From NCBI GenBank assembly GCA_029777945.1, contig JAKORG010000003.1:1-64000 (forward strand): a DNA stretch of 64,000 bases, in the 5' to 3' direction. The stretch comes from Deltaproteobacteria bacterium (GTDB lineage: Bacteria; Desulfobacterota; Syntrophorhabdia; Syntrophorhabdales; Syntrophorhabdaceae). The position numbers were made by a program, and so were the translations under genes. Below the pieces are notes generated by a model. The model was not told the origin of the DNA and searched no databases. It saw only the letters and a list, made by a program, of their open reading frames with translations. Positions 52,665 to 60,643 of the stretch are shown in pieces; position 1 is the stretch's first letter, and every line of letters begins with the position of its first letter.

Positions 52665-53819
52665 TTACGTAACTTCCTGTAAAATCTCTGTAATATCCTT
52701 AACGGTTATATCGTCTGCATGGTTTAATACGAGCCTACTATCCTCAAGGGCAGTTATGCAATAGGGACAGGCAGTTGCCAGAACCTTTGCCCCAGCATCT
52801 ATTGCCTGTTCAATCCTTATGTTTGAAAACCTTTCATGTTTTTCTGTTTCTGCCCAGACCCTTCCTCCACCCATGCCACAGCAAAGGCTTTCCTCCCTTG
52901 CCTCTGGAAGTTCAACGAGTTCCAAGCCTGCTATGCTTTTTAAGGTTTCCCTTGGTTCGTCGTATATACCGTTGTGTCTACCGAGATAACATGGATCGTG
53001 ATATGCAACCTTTTCTTCTTTAAATTCACCAGAAATCTTTAACCTTCCCTGTTTTATCAACTCATGAACATACTGGGAGACATGAATCACTTCAAAATTC
53101 ACATTAAACATGGGATATTCGTTTTTAAATGTGTGATAACAGTGTGGTGATGATACAAGGATCTTTTTGACACCATTATCAATAAATGTTTTTATGTTTT
53201 CCTTTGCAAGTTTTTTGAACAGTTCTTCGTTTCCTGTCTTGCGGATACTTTCACCACAGCAGTTCTCTTTTTCTCCGAGTATGCCAAAATCTACCTTTGC
53301 CTTATTCAGTAAATTTACCGTTGTCTGGGCAACCTTTTTAAGCCTTGGGTCATAGCTGCAGTAGCAGCACGGAAAATAGAGAATCTCCATGCCTTCTTTA
53401 AATGTCTTTACATTTAGACCTTCTGCCCATGCAGCCCTTGTCTTTCTATCCTCGTTAAAGGGATTGCCCTGTGAGGCAAGGGCAGTGCTTATTGTCCTGT
53501 AAGACTTAACTGATCCTGGATATACCCCGTAACCTGTTGCCATTCTGCGGAGCGCTACCATATCATCGATCTGTTTCACATCCCTTGGACATTTTTGAGG
53601 ACACTTACCGCACGTAGTGCAACGCCATATTTCCTCTTTTTCTATCTCACTTAAACCAAAAGTGGCTTCACGAACAAGCTTTCGCATGCTGAATTTTCTA
53701 ACCCTGTTCCAGGGACAAACGGTATCGCATTTACCGCATTGGTAGCAAAACTTGACAGCCTCTCCGCCTTTTTCCTTTACCTCATCTATAACTTCTTTAA
53801 AGGGTGCTAAAGTTTCCAC
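52665..53819 (-). CDS. bamD: Fe-S/CCG-domain oxidoreductase (BamD-like, HdrBC fusion type)
   Basis: This is an electron-transfer subunit combining HdrC- and HdrB-like parts. The 384 residues start with two 4Fe-4S motifs (CYQCGKCDTVCP at about 25-36 and CTTCGKCPQKCP at about 67-78). Two CCG domains follow (FPCCYCS...ENCCGE and HDPCYLGRHN...ESLCCGMGGG), which in HdrB bind unusual cubane clusters at the disulfide site. The start is GTG at 53819 after GAGGG. It follows bamC by 31 bases. In the class II benzoyl-CoA reductase complex this subunit links the BC catalytic unit to the HdrA-like flavoprotein. Confidence 0.9.
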   Translation of the reverse strand: METLAPFKEVIDEVKEKGGEAVKFCYQCGKCDTVCPWNRVRKFSMRKLVREATFGLSEIEKEEIWRCTTCGKCPQKCPRDVKQIDDMVALRRMATGYGVYPGSVKSYRTISTALASQGNPFNEDRKTRAAWAEGLNVKTFKEGMEILYFPCCYCSYDPRLKKVAQTTVNLLNKAKVDFGILGEKENCCGESIRKTGNEELFKKLAKENIKTFIDNGVKKILVSSPHCYHTFKNEYPMFNVNFEVIHVSQYVHELIKQGRLKISGEFKEEKVAYHDPCYLGRHNGIYDEPRETLKSIAGLELVELPEAREESLCCGMGGGRVWAETEKHERFSNIRIEQAIDAGAKVLATACPYCITALEDSRLVLNHADDITVKDITEILQEVT

Positions 53820-53850
53820 GGTTTATCTACCCTCTTTCGATCTAATTTTT

Positions 53851-54405
53851 TTATTCTTCTTTTTGAGTCATTCTGGCAACTGTATCTAACACCTTTTCAA
53901 GACCGTATTTATCCACCATTACCTGTATACCTATGTCGAGTTCTTCCAGTTTTACCTCTTCTTCAACCTCCTCTTCCCTTTCCTCATAAGTTAATGCATC
54001 TACGAGACACCATTTCACACACATAGGTTCGTCGAGGGGTGGCTCTGTCTCGCACATATCACATTTTATAGGAAGACCTGAATCTGGCTCCTTAAAAAGG
54101 TCCCGGGAAGGACAGGCAGCACCACAGAAACTACATACGCTTTCACCGTATTCATAACCACTTTGCATCTTCTCACCAATCATGTATAGTGGTCTTCCTG
54201 CGCACTCTGCTGCTGTATAGAAGCTTCCTTTTACAGGGACAAAAACATTTTTTAATTCATTCCTGAATACCTGAATCCTTGACCTTGCAGGGTTTACGCT
54301 TGCATATTTTGGATTTGAATGAAAAGCCGCACAGGCTACCTCACATGCACGGCAACCCATACACTTGTCAAGGTCAATTTTGATTATCTTTACTTTTCTT
54401 TTCAT
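53851..54405 (-). CDS. bamC: Ferredoxin-like subunit of class II benzoyl-CoA reductase (BamC)
   Basis: BamC is the multi-cluster Fe-S protein that passes electrons to the tungsten subunit. The 184 residues contain CMGCRACEVACAAFH (residues 15-29), a SFCGAACPSRDLF block with a preceding cysteine near 91-100, and CDMCETEPPLDEPMCVKWC near 116-134, enough for about three 4Fe-4S clusters. The acidic C-terminus (EEREEEVEEEVKLEELD) is unusual and may mediate docking. It lies 14 bases after bamB, and the pair forms the catalytic BC unit. Confidence 0.92.
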   Translation of the reverse strand: MKRKVKIIKIDLDKCMGCRACEVACAAFHSNPKYASVNPARSRIQVFRNELKNVFVPVKGSFYTAAECAGRPLYMIGEKMQSGYEYGESVCSFCGAACPSRDLFKEPDSGLPIKCDMCETEPPLDEPMCVKWCLVDALTYEEREEEVEEEVKLEELDIGIQVMVDKYGLEKVLDTVARMTQKEE

Positions 54406-54419
54406 AGCGCCTTCCTCTT

Positions 54420-56387
54420 CTATTCTTCCTTATGGATTCCTCTTTTTACAAAATCCTCATAAACATAATCGAGATTGAGCTTTTGAAGCGTTTCCTTTGT
54501 GGGAACACCCCTTAAGTCCCAGCCCCTGTATTTATAATATTCATCCATGAGCTTCTGTTCGTATTCGGGGAATCTCTTCTTCCAGTGATCTTGGGGTGGC
54601 GTTTCATCTTCTCTTTTTAATCCCCTTGTGATGTTATAACTCCTTATGAGATTCCTTATGCGCAGTGCAGCATTCCACAATTTCTCTTCGTCCATGTCTA
54701 TACCTGTTCCGTAAGCCATAAAAAGCGGTAAATTATGGATATGGTAAGGTGGTTTAATGGGGAATGAAGAAACACCTGCACATAGGCCAAAGGAATCATC
54801 TATGTAATGCATGGTTTCCTGCCATTCAACGAGTTCGGCTATTAAGTCTGGAGGTGGCCAGAAAGGAAAGTTTTTGCCTTCATCGCCCCATTCAAGTATA
54901 AACTGTTTAAACCTTTCTTCTTTTCCTGTAGGGATCTGTATCCAGTCTTTTACGAACTCTTCTCTTATATGTTTTTCCATAGGCATTTGTGGAATTTGAC
55001 CTTCAATCTGGGTGATATTGACCTTTTCACCAGTAGACCACAGGATATAATAGATGGGGTTTAACATGCCGAGTTTTATAGGTACCTGCTCGTGTTTTCT
55101 TATGGTGTTGTGGTCAAATGCCTCCGCGCCCTTTCCTATCTTTCGTGCCGCCCAGTATACACCATCTGCAAGCACCTCACCAATACCTTCCCTTCTTACT
55201 ATCTTATCTAATAACCAGTGGAACCTTTCTTTTTTATCCTTTGGAAAACCAGGCATATCACTATCTGTGAGAATACCGTTTTCGTAGAGTTCTATTGCAA
55301 ATGCCATGACCTGTGGTGCTGTAAATCCATCTACTCCATAGTGTTGTGCCTTAGAAAGTATCTGGAATCCAAAGTCAAGGTCATCTACCTCGGCTGCCAT
55401 TACATAGGTAAGTTTTGTAAAGCACTTGAGAATATATGTGGGATAACCTGGTACTTCAACAATACCTGCACATCTTACAGGGCAGTTATAACAGCTTATA
55501 AGGCATTTTTTGTATGTTTCCATTGCATCTGCCCATTGTTTCTCAACCTCTTTATTCCAAAAGCCTTTTCTCCTCTTCCTTGCGTGTCCCCAGGCAAAGC
55601 TATCTAAATGCCACTGTTCATCGTGTAATGCCATTTCCTGCGGTGAACCTATATATGCAAGTATGGGTGGAACACCTGGGATGGGGTAATTGAGCCTGTA
55701 CTGGATGTAATCTAAAACCTTATTGCATTCTTCCAGGAATTCAGCAGGTTTTGCAATGTTTATGTCCTTTGTGCCTCTAACTGCTATTGCCTTTAATTTT
55801 TTATCACCCATTACGGCACCAAGCCCTAATCTACTTGAGCTTCCTCTGTGGGTTTCTACAGAGGCAAAATACACTCTATTTTCACCGGCAAGACCTATAG
55901 AAATCACCTGTGCCCTTGGTTCTTTCAATTCTGACCTTATTGCTTCTGCTGTCTCGTATGTGCTCTTTCCCTGTAAGTGTCTTGCATCCCTTATTTCCAT
56001 CTTGTCATTATTTATCCATAGATAGACCCAGTCAGGTGATTTTCCTCTAACAATAACTTTATCGTAGCCGGCATATTTTAATTCAGGAGACCAGTAGCCA
56101 CCCATCATAGAAAATCCAAATAATGAGTTCTGAGGTGAGATGGAGGTTATAATTGTGCGGTTTGCACTTGGAGCCGGTGTACTACATAGAAGCCCAGAGC
56201 TAAAGATTAACAGGTTATCTGGTGAAAATGCGTCAGTGTCTGCCGGCACCCTATCCCACATGAGTTTTGCATTTGTGCCCAACCCACCGAGATACTGCTC
56301 TGTCATTTGCGGGTCTGATTCAACCCTTTCAATGTTTCCTGTGGATAAATCCACTTCTAAATAATATCCTGTCTCTGCATATCTCAT
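54420..56387 (-). CDS. bamB: Class II benzoyl-CoA reductase tungsten subunit (BamB)
   Basis: BamB is an aldehyde:ferredoxin oxidoreductase-family protein with a tungsten bis-pterin. It reduces benzoyl-CoA to cyclohexa-1,5-diene-1-carbonyl-CoA without ATP hydrolysis. The 655-residue protein shows AOR features: GGLGTNAKLMWDRVP, SANRTIITSISPQNSLFGFSMMGG, SSRLGLGAVMGDKKLKAIAVRG, the Fe-S cysteine run CLISCYNCPVRC, and a C-terminal IDDSFGLCAG. The context (bamC, bamD, HdrA-like and MvhD-like downstream; ring-cleavage enzymes divergent) fits BamB rather than a generic AOR. AAGGGG precedes the ATG. Confidence 0.93.
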   Translation of the reverse strand: MRYAETGYYLEVDLSTGNIERVESDPQMTEQYLGGLGTNAKLMWDRVPADTDAFSPDNLLIFSSGLLCSTPAPSANRTIITSISPQNSLFGFSMMGGYWSPELKYAGYDKVIVRGKSPDWVYLWINNDKMEIRDARHLQGKSTYETAEAIRSELKEPRAQVISIGLAGENRVYFASVETHRGSSSRLGLGAVMGDKKLKAIAVRGTKDINIAKPAEFLEECNKVLDYIQYRLNYPIPGVPPILAYIGSPQEMALHDEQWHLDSFAWGHARKRRKGFWNKEVEKQWADAMETYKKCLISCYNCPVRCAGIVEVPGYPTYILKCFTKLTYVMAAEVDDLDFGFQILSKAQHYGVDGFTAPQVMAFAIELYENGILTDSDMPGFPKDKKERFHWLLDKIVRREGIGEVLADGVYWAARKIGKGAEAFDHNTIRKHEQVPIKLGMLNPIYYILWSTGEKVNITQIEGQIPQMPMEKHIREEFVKDWIQIPTGKEERFKQFILEWGDEGKNFPFWPPPDLIAELVEWQETMHYIDDSFGLCAGVSSFPIKPPYHIHNLPLFMAYGTGIDMDEEKLWNAALRIRNLIRSYNITRGLKREDETPPQDHWKKRFPEYEQKLMDEYYKYRGWDLRGVPTKETLQKLNLDYVYEDFVKRGIHKEE

Positions 56388-56401
56388 TTTTTTGCCCCTT
56401 T

Positions 56402-56433
56402 AAAAAAACTTTGCAGCATTAAAATTTTGCTGC
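56402..56433 (-). promoter_or_regulatory. Hairpin plus T-run in the bamB leader (possible attenuator)
   Basis: On the minus strand GCAGCA and TGCTGC form a 6-bp stem around an AAATTTTAA loop, then AAAG and seven T. The T-run abuts the AAAGGGG ribosome site of bamB. It looks like a weak intrinsic terminator or a hairpin hiding the start, either of which could attenuate the operon. Confidence 0.45.
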
Positions 56434-56469
56434 ATCTTTTAATCAACCTTTTATATAAATTTACTGACA

Positions 56470-56499
56470 AATTTACACGATTAAAAAATCAATTGTCAA
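56470..56499 (-). promoter_or_regulatory. Candidate promoter of the bamB operon
   Basis: On the minus strand a perfect -35 TTGACA (56499-56494) is followed after 18 bases by TAAATT (56475-56470), four of six bases matching the -10 consensus. It would give a leader of about 75 bases containing the hairpin described separately. Confidence 0.5.
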
Positions 56500-56590
56500 G
56501 GAAAAAATGAAATAATTCACAAGCCCAGAAATAAAAATTTTTACACATAATTTTTTAATGTGGTTTGTTGTTTTTATTAATATTTTTATC

Positions 56591-56618
56591 TTGACATAGA
56601 CTCATGCAAAAATATAAT
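56591..56618 (+). promoter_or_regulatory. Consensus sigma-70 promoter of the ring-cleavage operon
   Basis: TTGACA (56591-56596), a 16-base spacer and TATAAT (56613-56618) match the sigma-70 consensus at every position. Initiation near 56625 would give a leader of about 50 bases before the SDR start. Such strength suggests high expression or tight control by a repressor. TTCACAA words flank it at 56515 and 56637. Confidence 0.8.
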
Positions 56619-56675
56619 ATTAAACTTATAAAATTTTTCACAAACTAAAATCTATACTTAGTCGGTGAGGTGAAT

Positions 56676-57428
56676 ATGAAATTAGAGGGAAAAAATGCCG
56701 TAGTTACAGGTGGTGGCAGGGGCGTAGGAAGGGCAATTAGCCTTGCCTTTGCAAAAGAAGGTGCCAATGTGGTTGTGAACTATGCCGGAAACCAGAAGGC
56801 AGCAGATGAAGTGGTGGAGACGATTAAGGCAATGGGAAGAAAGGCCGTGGCTGTTCAAGGTGATGTGGCAAAGGAAGAAGATGCGATTAAAATAATAGAA
56901 ACATGCGTTCAGAATTTTGGTTCTATTGATATCCTTGTAAATAACGCAGGTATTTCAAAACCGGCAATGTTACATAAGATGACCGTTGATATCTGGGATC
57001 AGGTGGTGAATGTTCAGATGAGAGGTCCCTGGCTTTGCATAAAGGCGGCTTCAAAATATTTTATGCAGCAGAACTATGGCAGGATAATAAATGTTACATC
57101 CGTTGCAGGCATGGTAGGGACCATAGGCCAGATAAATTATGCAGCGGCAAAAGGTGGGGTTGTTACCCTTACGAAATCTGCTGCAAGGGAACTCGCAAAG
57201 TACAATGTCACCTGTAACTGCATCTCCCTCGGCATTGTAACTACAGAGATGACAACAACATTACAGCAGGATGAAAAGTTAAGAGAGATCTATACAAGAA
57301 GGATTCTACTTGGCAGATATGCAGAACCTGAGGATGTTGCACCGGCCTTCGTATTTTTTGCCTCAGATGACTCTCGCTATATCACAGGGCAGGTGCTGCC
57401 TGTGGATGGCGGATACGGAATGACGTAA
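56676..57428 (+). CDS. Short-chain dehydrogenase/reductase of the aromatic-degradation operon
   Basis: This NAD(P)-dependent oxidoreductase resembles FabG. The 250 residues have the cofactor motif VTGGGRGVGRAISLAFAKEG, NNAGIS, the catalytic serine region INVTSVAG, YAAAKGG (Tyr-x3-Lys) and a C-terminal ITGQVLPVDGGYG. The ATG at 56676 is 5 bases after GAGG and is preferred to the GTG at 56670. As the first gene before had and oah it may act on a 3-hydroxyacyl-CoA downstream of ring cleavage, such as 3-hydroxypimelyl-CoA. A fatty-acid FabG role is the alternative. The substrate assignment is inference. Confidence 0.85.
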   Translation: MKLEGKNAVVTGGGRGVGRAISLAFAKEGANVVVNYAGNQKAADEVVETIKAMGRKAVAVQGDVAKEEDAIKIIETCVQNFGSIDILVNNAGISKPAMLHKMTVDIWDQVVNVQMRGPWLCIKAASKYFMQQNYGRIINVTSVAGMVGTIGQINYAAAKGGVVTLTKSAARELAKYNVTCNCISLGIVTTEMTTTLQQDEKLREIYTRRILLGRYAEPEDVAPAFVFFASDDSRYITGQVLPVDGGYGMT

Positions 57429-57480
57429 AAATGATGTAAAAAAGAAGGCAAGATTAATAAAATTTATAAGGAGGTGTTCA

Positions 57481-58593
57481 ATGGGAGAAGTACCAAAAAC
57501 AATCAAGCAGTGGCAGATGATTCAGCCTACAACATTTAATAAAGAGACAAAGGAGAAGATACCTGGAAAACTCGAGTTGGCAGAAATACCTGTCCCTGAA
57601 CTAAAGGAAGGCGAAGTCTTGGTTGAGATTGCAGGCTGCGGTGTATGCCATACAGACCTCGGCTACTTTTATGATGGTGTCCCAACAGTAAGTAAACCGC
57701 CCCTTGCACTGGGCCATGAGATAGCCGGAACAGTTGTAGCAGGAGATCCAGCATGGATAGGCAAAGAGGTAATAATCCCTGCTGTTATGCCCTGTAGAAA
57801 ATGTATACTCTGCAAGACAGGCAGGGGTAACAGATGTCTTGCCCAGAAGATGCCAGGGAATTCCATTGGTGTCTACGGTGGGTTTGCAAGCCATATACCT
57901 GTACCTACAATAGATTTATGTTTAGTTCCTTCTGACAAAAAGGGTTTTGCCCTTGAACAGCTTGCCGTGGTTGCAGATGCTGTGACAACACCGTATCAGG
58001 CAGCAAAAAGGGCAGATTTACAGCCTGGAGACAATGTTGTAATTATAGGTGCCACAGGTGGTGTGGGTGTATATATGGTGCAGATGGCAAAGGCCCTCGG
58101 TGCAAAAACAGTTATAGGTATTGCAAGAAACATGGAAAAACTCCAGAGAGCCCTCAAATATGGCTGTGATGCAGTAATTAGCACCCTGGACAAAGATAAT
58201 AAGGCCATAGTAGGTGAATGGAGGAATTTCTGCAAATCCAATGGTATAGATACAGCAGGCTGGAAGATTTTTGAAGTAACAGGCACAAAGGCAGGACAGG
58301 ATCTTGCCCTTGATCTCCTCTCATTTGTAGGAAAACTCATCCTTGTCGGTTTCGGTATGTCAAAGAGCGAGTATATGTTCTCAAAACTTATGGCATTCGA
58401 TGCAGAGATTATAGGCACATGGGGATGTCTGCCTGAGTATTATCCTATTGTGCTCGATATGGTGCTTTTAAAACGTATTCAGATTGAGCCTTTTGTTGAG
58501 GTAAGACCAATGAGCACAATTGCTGCAACTTTTGAAGAGATACACAAAGCAGGTTCTCCTGCGAAAAGGGTAGTATTAAAACCAGATTTTTAA
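57481..58593 (+). CDS. had: 6-Hydroxycyclohex-1-ene-1-carbonyl-CoA dehydrogenase
   Basis: This zinc-type medium-chain dehydrogenase oxidises the hydrated benzoyl-CoA derivative to 6-oxocyclohex-1-ene-1-carbonyl-CoA with NAD. The 370 residues contain the catalytic zinc region GCGVCHTDLGYFYDG and GHEIAGTVV, structural zinc cysteines in CRKCILCKTGRGNRC, and the Rossmann motif VIIGATGGVGVYMVQMAKALGA. Placement directly upstream of the ring hydrolase matches the known had-oah pair (BamQ in Geobacter). AAGGAGG precedes the ATG. A general alcohol dehydrogenase is the only serious alternative and the context argues against it. Confidence 0.93.
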   Translation: MGEVPKTIKQWQMIQPTTFNKETKEKIPGKLELAEIPVPELKEGEVLVEIAGCGVCHTDLGYFYDGVPTVSKPPLALGHEIAGTVVAGDPAWIGKEVIIPAVMPCRKCILCKTGRGNRCLAQKMPGNSIGVYGGFASHIPVPTIDLCLVPSDKKGFALEQLAVVADAVTTPYQAAKRADLQPGDNVVIIGATGGVGVYMVQMAKALGAKTVIGIARNMEKLQRALKYGCDAVISTLDKDNKAIVGEWRNFCKSNGIDTAGWKIFEVTGTKAGQDLALDLLSFVGKLILVGFGMSKSEYMFSKLMAFDAEIIGTWGCLPEYYPIVLDMVLLKRIQIEPFVEVRPMSTIAATFEEIHKAGSPAKRVVLKPDF

Positions 58594-58623
58594 ACACAAA
58601 AAAAACATTTAAGGAGGGAAACT

Positions 58624-59772
58624 ATGGGTTTAGAATGGATGCCAAGGGAACATGAATTAAAGGATCATTCAAGACACACTTCTCAGTGGTGGGGAACTGA
58701 AGCACCATGCACGATGTATGAGAAAAGGCCACTGAAGGATCCAAAGGGCAATGTAATACCTGATCTGTATGTAGCATGGATAATTTTAAACAATCCTGCC
58801 CAGTACAACAGCTACACCACCCAGATGGTAAAAGGTGTTATTGCAGGTTTTGAAAATGCATCAACGGACAGAGAGGTCGTTGGTGTTGTATTTACAGGTG
58901 TAGGACCTTTTGCATTCTGCACAGGCGGCAATACAAAAGAGTATTCCGAATACTACAGCAAGCGTCCAGAAGAATACGGCGCATATATGGAACTTTTCAA
59001 CAACATGGTGGATTCAATCCTTATGTGCAAGAAACCTGTAGTCTGCCGTGTAAATGGCATGAGGGTTGCAGGCGGCCAGGAAATCGGAACAGCATGCGAT
59101 TTAACCTTAGCATCAGACCTTGCAATATTCGGTCAGGCAGGACCACGTCACGGTTCAGCACCTGTTGGTGGCGCATCAGATTTTCTCCCATCATATCTGA
59201 GTATTGAAGATGCAATGTGGAGCTGTATTAGCTGTGAAATGTGGTCAGCTTACAAGATGTGGTGGAAAGGCCTTATAACAAAGGCATTCCCTGTTTTAAA
59301 AGACGATAAAGGTAATTGGATAAGAAATCCACAGGTCATCACCGATACATTTATAAAGGATGGAGAGATAGTATACGGCGAAAACAAAACTGGTGATGAA
59401 TTCAAACAGGCCCGTGCATGGGTGCAGGAAAAACAGAAAAAGGGTGAAGTAGACTTCTCATTAATTGATGCTGAAATCGACAGAATCATGTGGACATATG
59501 CAAATCTGTTCCCAGGCTGTCTCATGAAATCCATTGACGGCGTAAGACAGAAAAAGAAATTCTTCTGGGATACAATGAAAAATGACCACAGACACTGGCT
59601 CGCAGCCAATATGGGTATTGAAGCATTCCTCGGCTTTGGTGCATTCAATACTAAGAAGATTACAGGCGTTGATACCATTGACTTCATCAAATACCGTCAA
59701 GGTGTTGCAAAGGGCGTTCTTATGGACGACAAATTCTTTGAAGAAGTCCTTGGTAAACCTCAGACAAAGTAA
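58624..59772 (+). CDS. oah: 6-Oxocyclohex-1-ene-1-carbonyl-CoA hydrolase
   Basis: This crotonase-family enzyme adds water and cleaves the alicyclic ring to 3-hydroxypimelyl-CoA, the signature step of the anaerobic benzoyl-CoA pathway (BamA marker). The 382 residues are much longer than ordinary crotonases, as expected. Characteristic segments include HSRHTSQWWGTEAPC, YSEYYSKRPEEYG, RVNGMRVAGGQEIGTACDLTLASD, FGQAGPRHGSAPVGGASDFLP and MWSCISCEMWSAYKMWWKGL. AGGAGG precedes the ATG, 30 bases after had, and a strong terminator follows. Confidence 0.97.
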   Translation: MGLEWMPREHELKDHSRHTSQWWGTEAPCTMYEKRPLKDPKGNVIPDLYVAWIILNNPAQYNSYTTQMVKGVIAGFENASTDREVVGVVFTGVGPFAFCTGGNTKEYSEYYSKRPEEYGAYMELFNNMVDSILMCKKPVVCRVNGMRVAGGQEIGTACDLTLASDLAIFGQAGPRHGSAPVGGASDFLPSYLSIEDAMWSCISCEMWSAYKMWWKGLITKAFPVLKDDKGNWIRNPQVITDTFIKDGEIVYGENKTGDEFKQARAWVQEKQKKGEVDFSLIDAEIDRIMWTYANLFPGCLMKSIDGVRQKKKFFWDTMKNDHRHWLAANMGIEAFLGFGAFNTKKITGVDTIDFIKYRQGVAKGVLMDDKFFEEVLGKPQTK

Positions 59773-59789
59773 TTTTGGGGACTTTCACA

Positions 59790-59814
59790 GGGGGGAGAAA
59801 TCCCCCCTTTTTTT
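59790..59814 (+). terminator. Intrinsic terminator between oah and dch
   Basis: GGGGGGA-GAAA-TCCCCCC is a perfect 7-bp stem closed by a GNRA tetraloop, followed by seven T. It lies 17 bases after the oah stop and 16 bases before the dch ATG, so it would separate or attenuate expression of dch and the genes beyond. Confidence 0.93.
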
Positions 59815-59830
59815 ATTAGAGGAGGTAAAG

Positions 59831-60601
59831 ATGGGTTATAATTTAATTGTTTTTGAAAAAAAAGATAAGGTAGCAAGGATTACCCTTAATGTTCCACCTT
59901 CAAACTGGCTCACCATATCCATGATGAAAGAGATAAACGATGCATTAAATGATGTAAAAAAGGATAATGCGATCCAGATGCTTATATTCGACCATGCAGG
60001 TGATAAGGCATTCTGTGACGGTGTTGATGTGGCAGACCATACAGAAGACAAAGTGGACGAGATGATAGAGGTCTTCCACAGAATGTTTCGTAACCTTGCA
60101 GAGATGGATATAACAACAGTGGCAGTAGTAAACGGCCGTGCATTAGGTGGTGGATGTGAACTTATGTCTTTCTGTGATATAGTTGTGGCATCGGAGAAGG
60201 CCCGCATTGGTCAGCCTGAAATTGCTGTTGGTGTTTATCCACCTGTTGCAGCCGCATGGTTTCCAAAGATTATAGGTTTACAGAAGACCTATGAGCTTCT
60301 TTTGACAGGTAAGATTATAAGTGCAAAAGAGGCATTGGCCATAGGTCTTGTTACAGCGGTTTTACCTGTTGAGAATTTTAAAGAAGAGGTGGATAAATAT
60401 CTTGCCGATTATCTAAATAAGAGTAGACCTGTTGCCATATGGACAAAAAGGGCAATTAAGGCAGGGTTAAGCCTTGATTTCTTGCAGGCACTTAAGGCTT
60501 CAGAAATTATCTATCTTAAAGGATGCATGTCAACCCAAGATGCAATAGAGGGTATCACAGCCTTTATGGAGAAGAGAAAACCTGTATGGAAGGATAAATG
60601 A
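59831..60601 (+). CDS. dch: Cyclohexa-1,5-dienecarbonyl-CoA hydratase
   Basis: This crotonase-fold hydratase adds water to the dienoyl-CoA made by BamB, giving 6-hydroxycyclohex-1-ene-1-carbonyl-CoA, the substrate of Had (BamR in Geobacter). The 256 residues start at the ATG at 59831 after GAGGAGG. An upstream open extension into oah is spurious. Family features are LNVPPSNWLTISMMKEI, AFCDGVDVADHTEDKV, GRALGGGCELMSFCDIVVASEKARIGQPEIAVGVYPP and LTGKIISAKEALAIGLV. It comes after a terminator, so its level may differ from oah. Confidence 0.93.
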   Translation: MGYNLIVFEKKDKVARITLNVPPSNWLTISMMKEINDALNDVKKDNAIQMLIFDHAGDKAFCDGVDVADHTEDKVDEMIEVFHRMFRNLAEMDITTVAVVNGRALGGGCELMSFCDIVVASEKARIGQPEIAVGVYPPVAAAWFPKIIGLQKTYELLLTGKIISAKEALAIGLVTAVLPVENFKEEVDKYLADYLNKSRPVAIWTKRAIKAGLSLDFLQALKASEIIYLKGCMSTQDAIEGITAFMEKRKPVWKDK

Positions 60602-60643
60602 AAAATGATCTGGCTGATAGCTAAGGGGTAATATATATAATTC

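Noticed and set aside
59582-59830. Longer start for the dienoyl-CoA hydratase at 59582.
   Set aside because: It would overlap oah and the terminator; homology and GAGGAGG both place the start at 59831.
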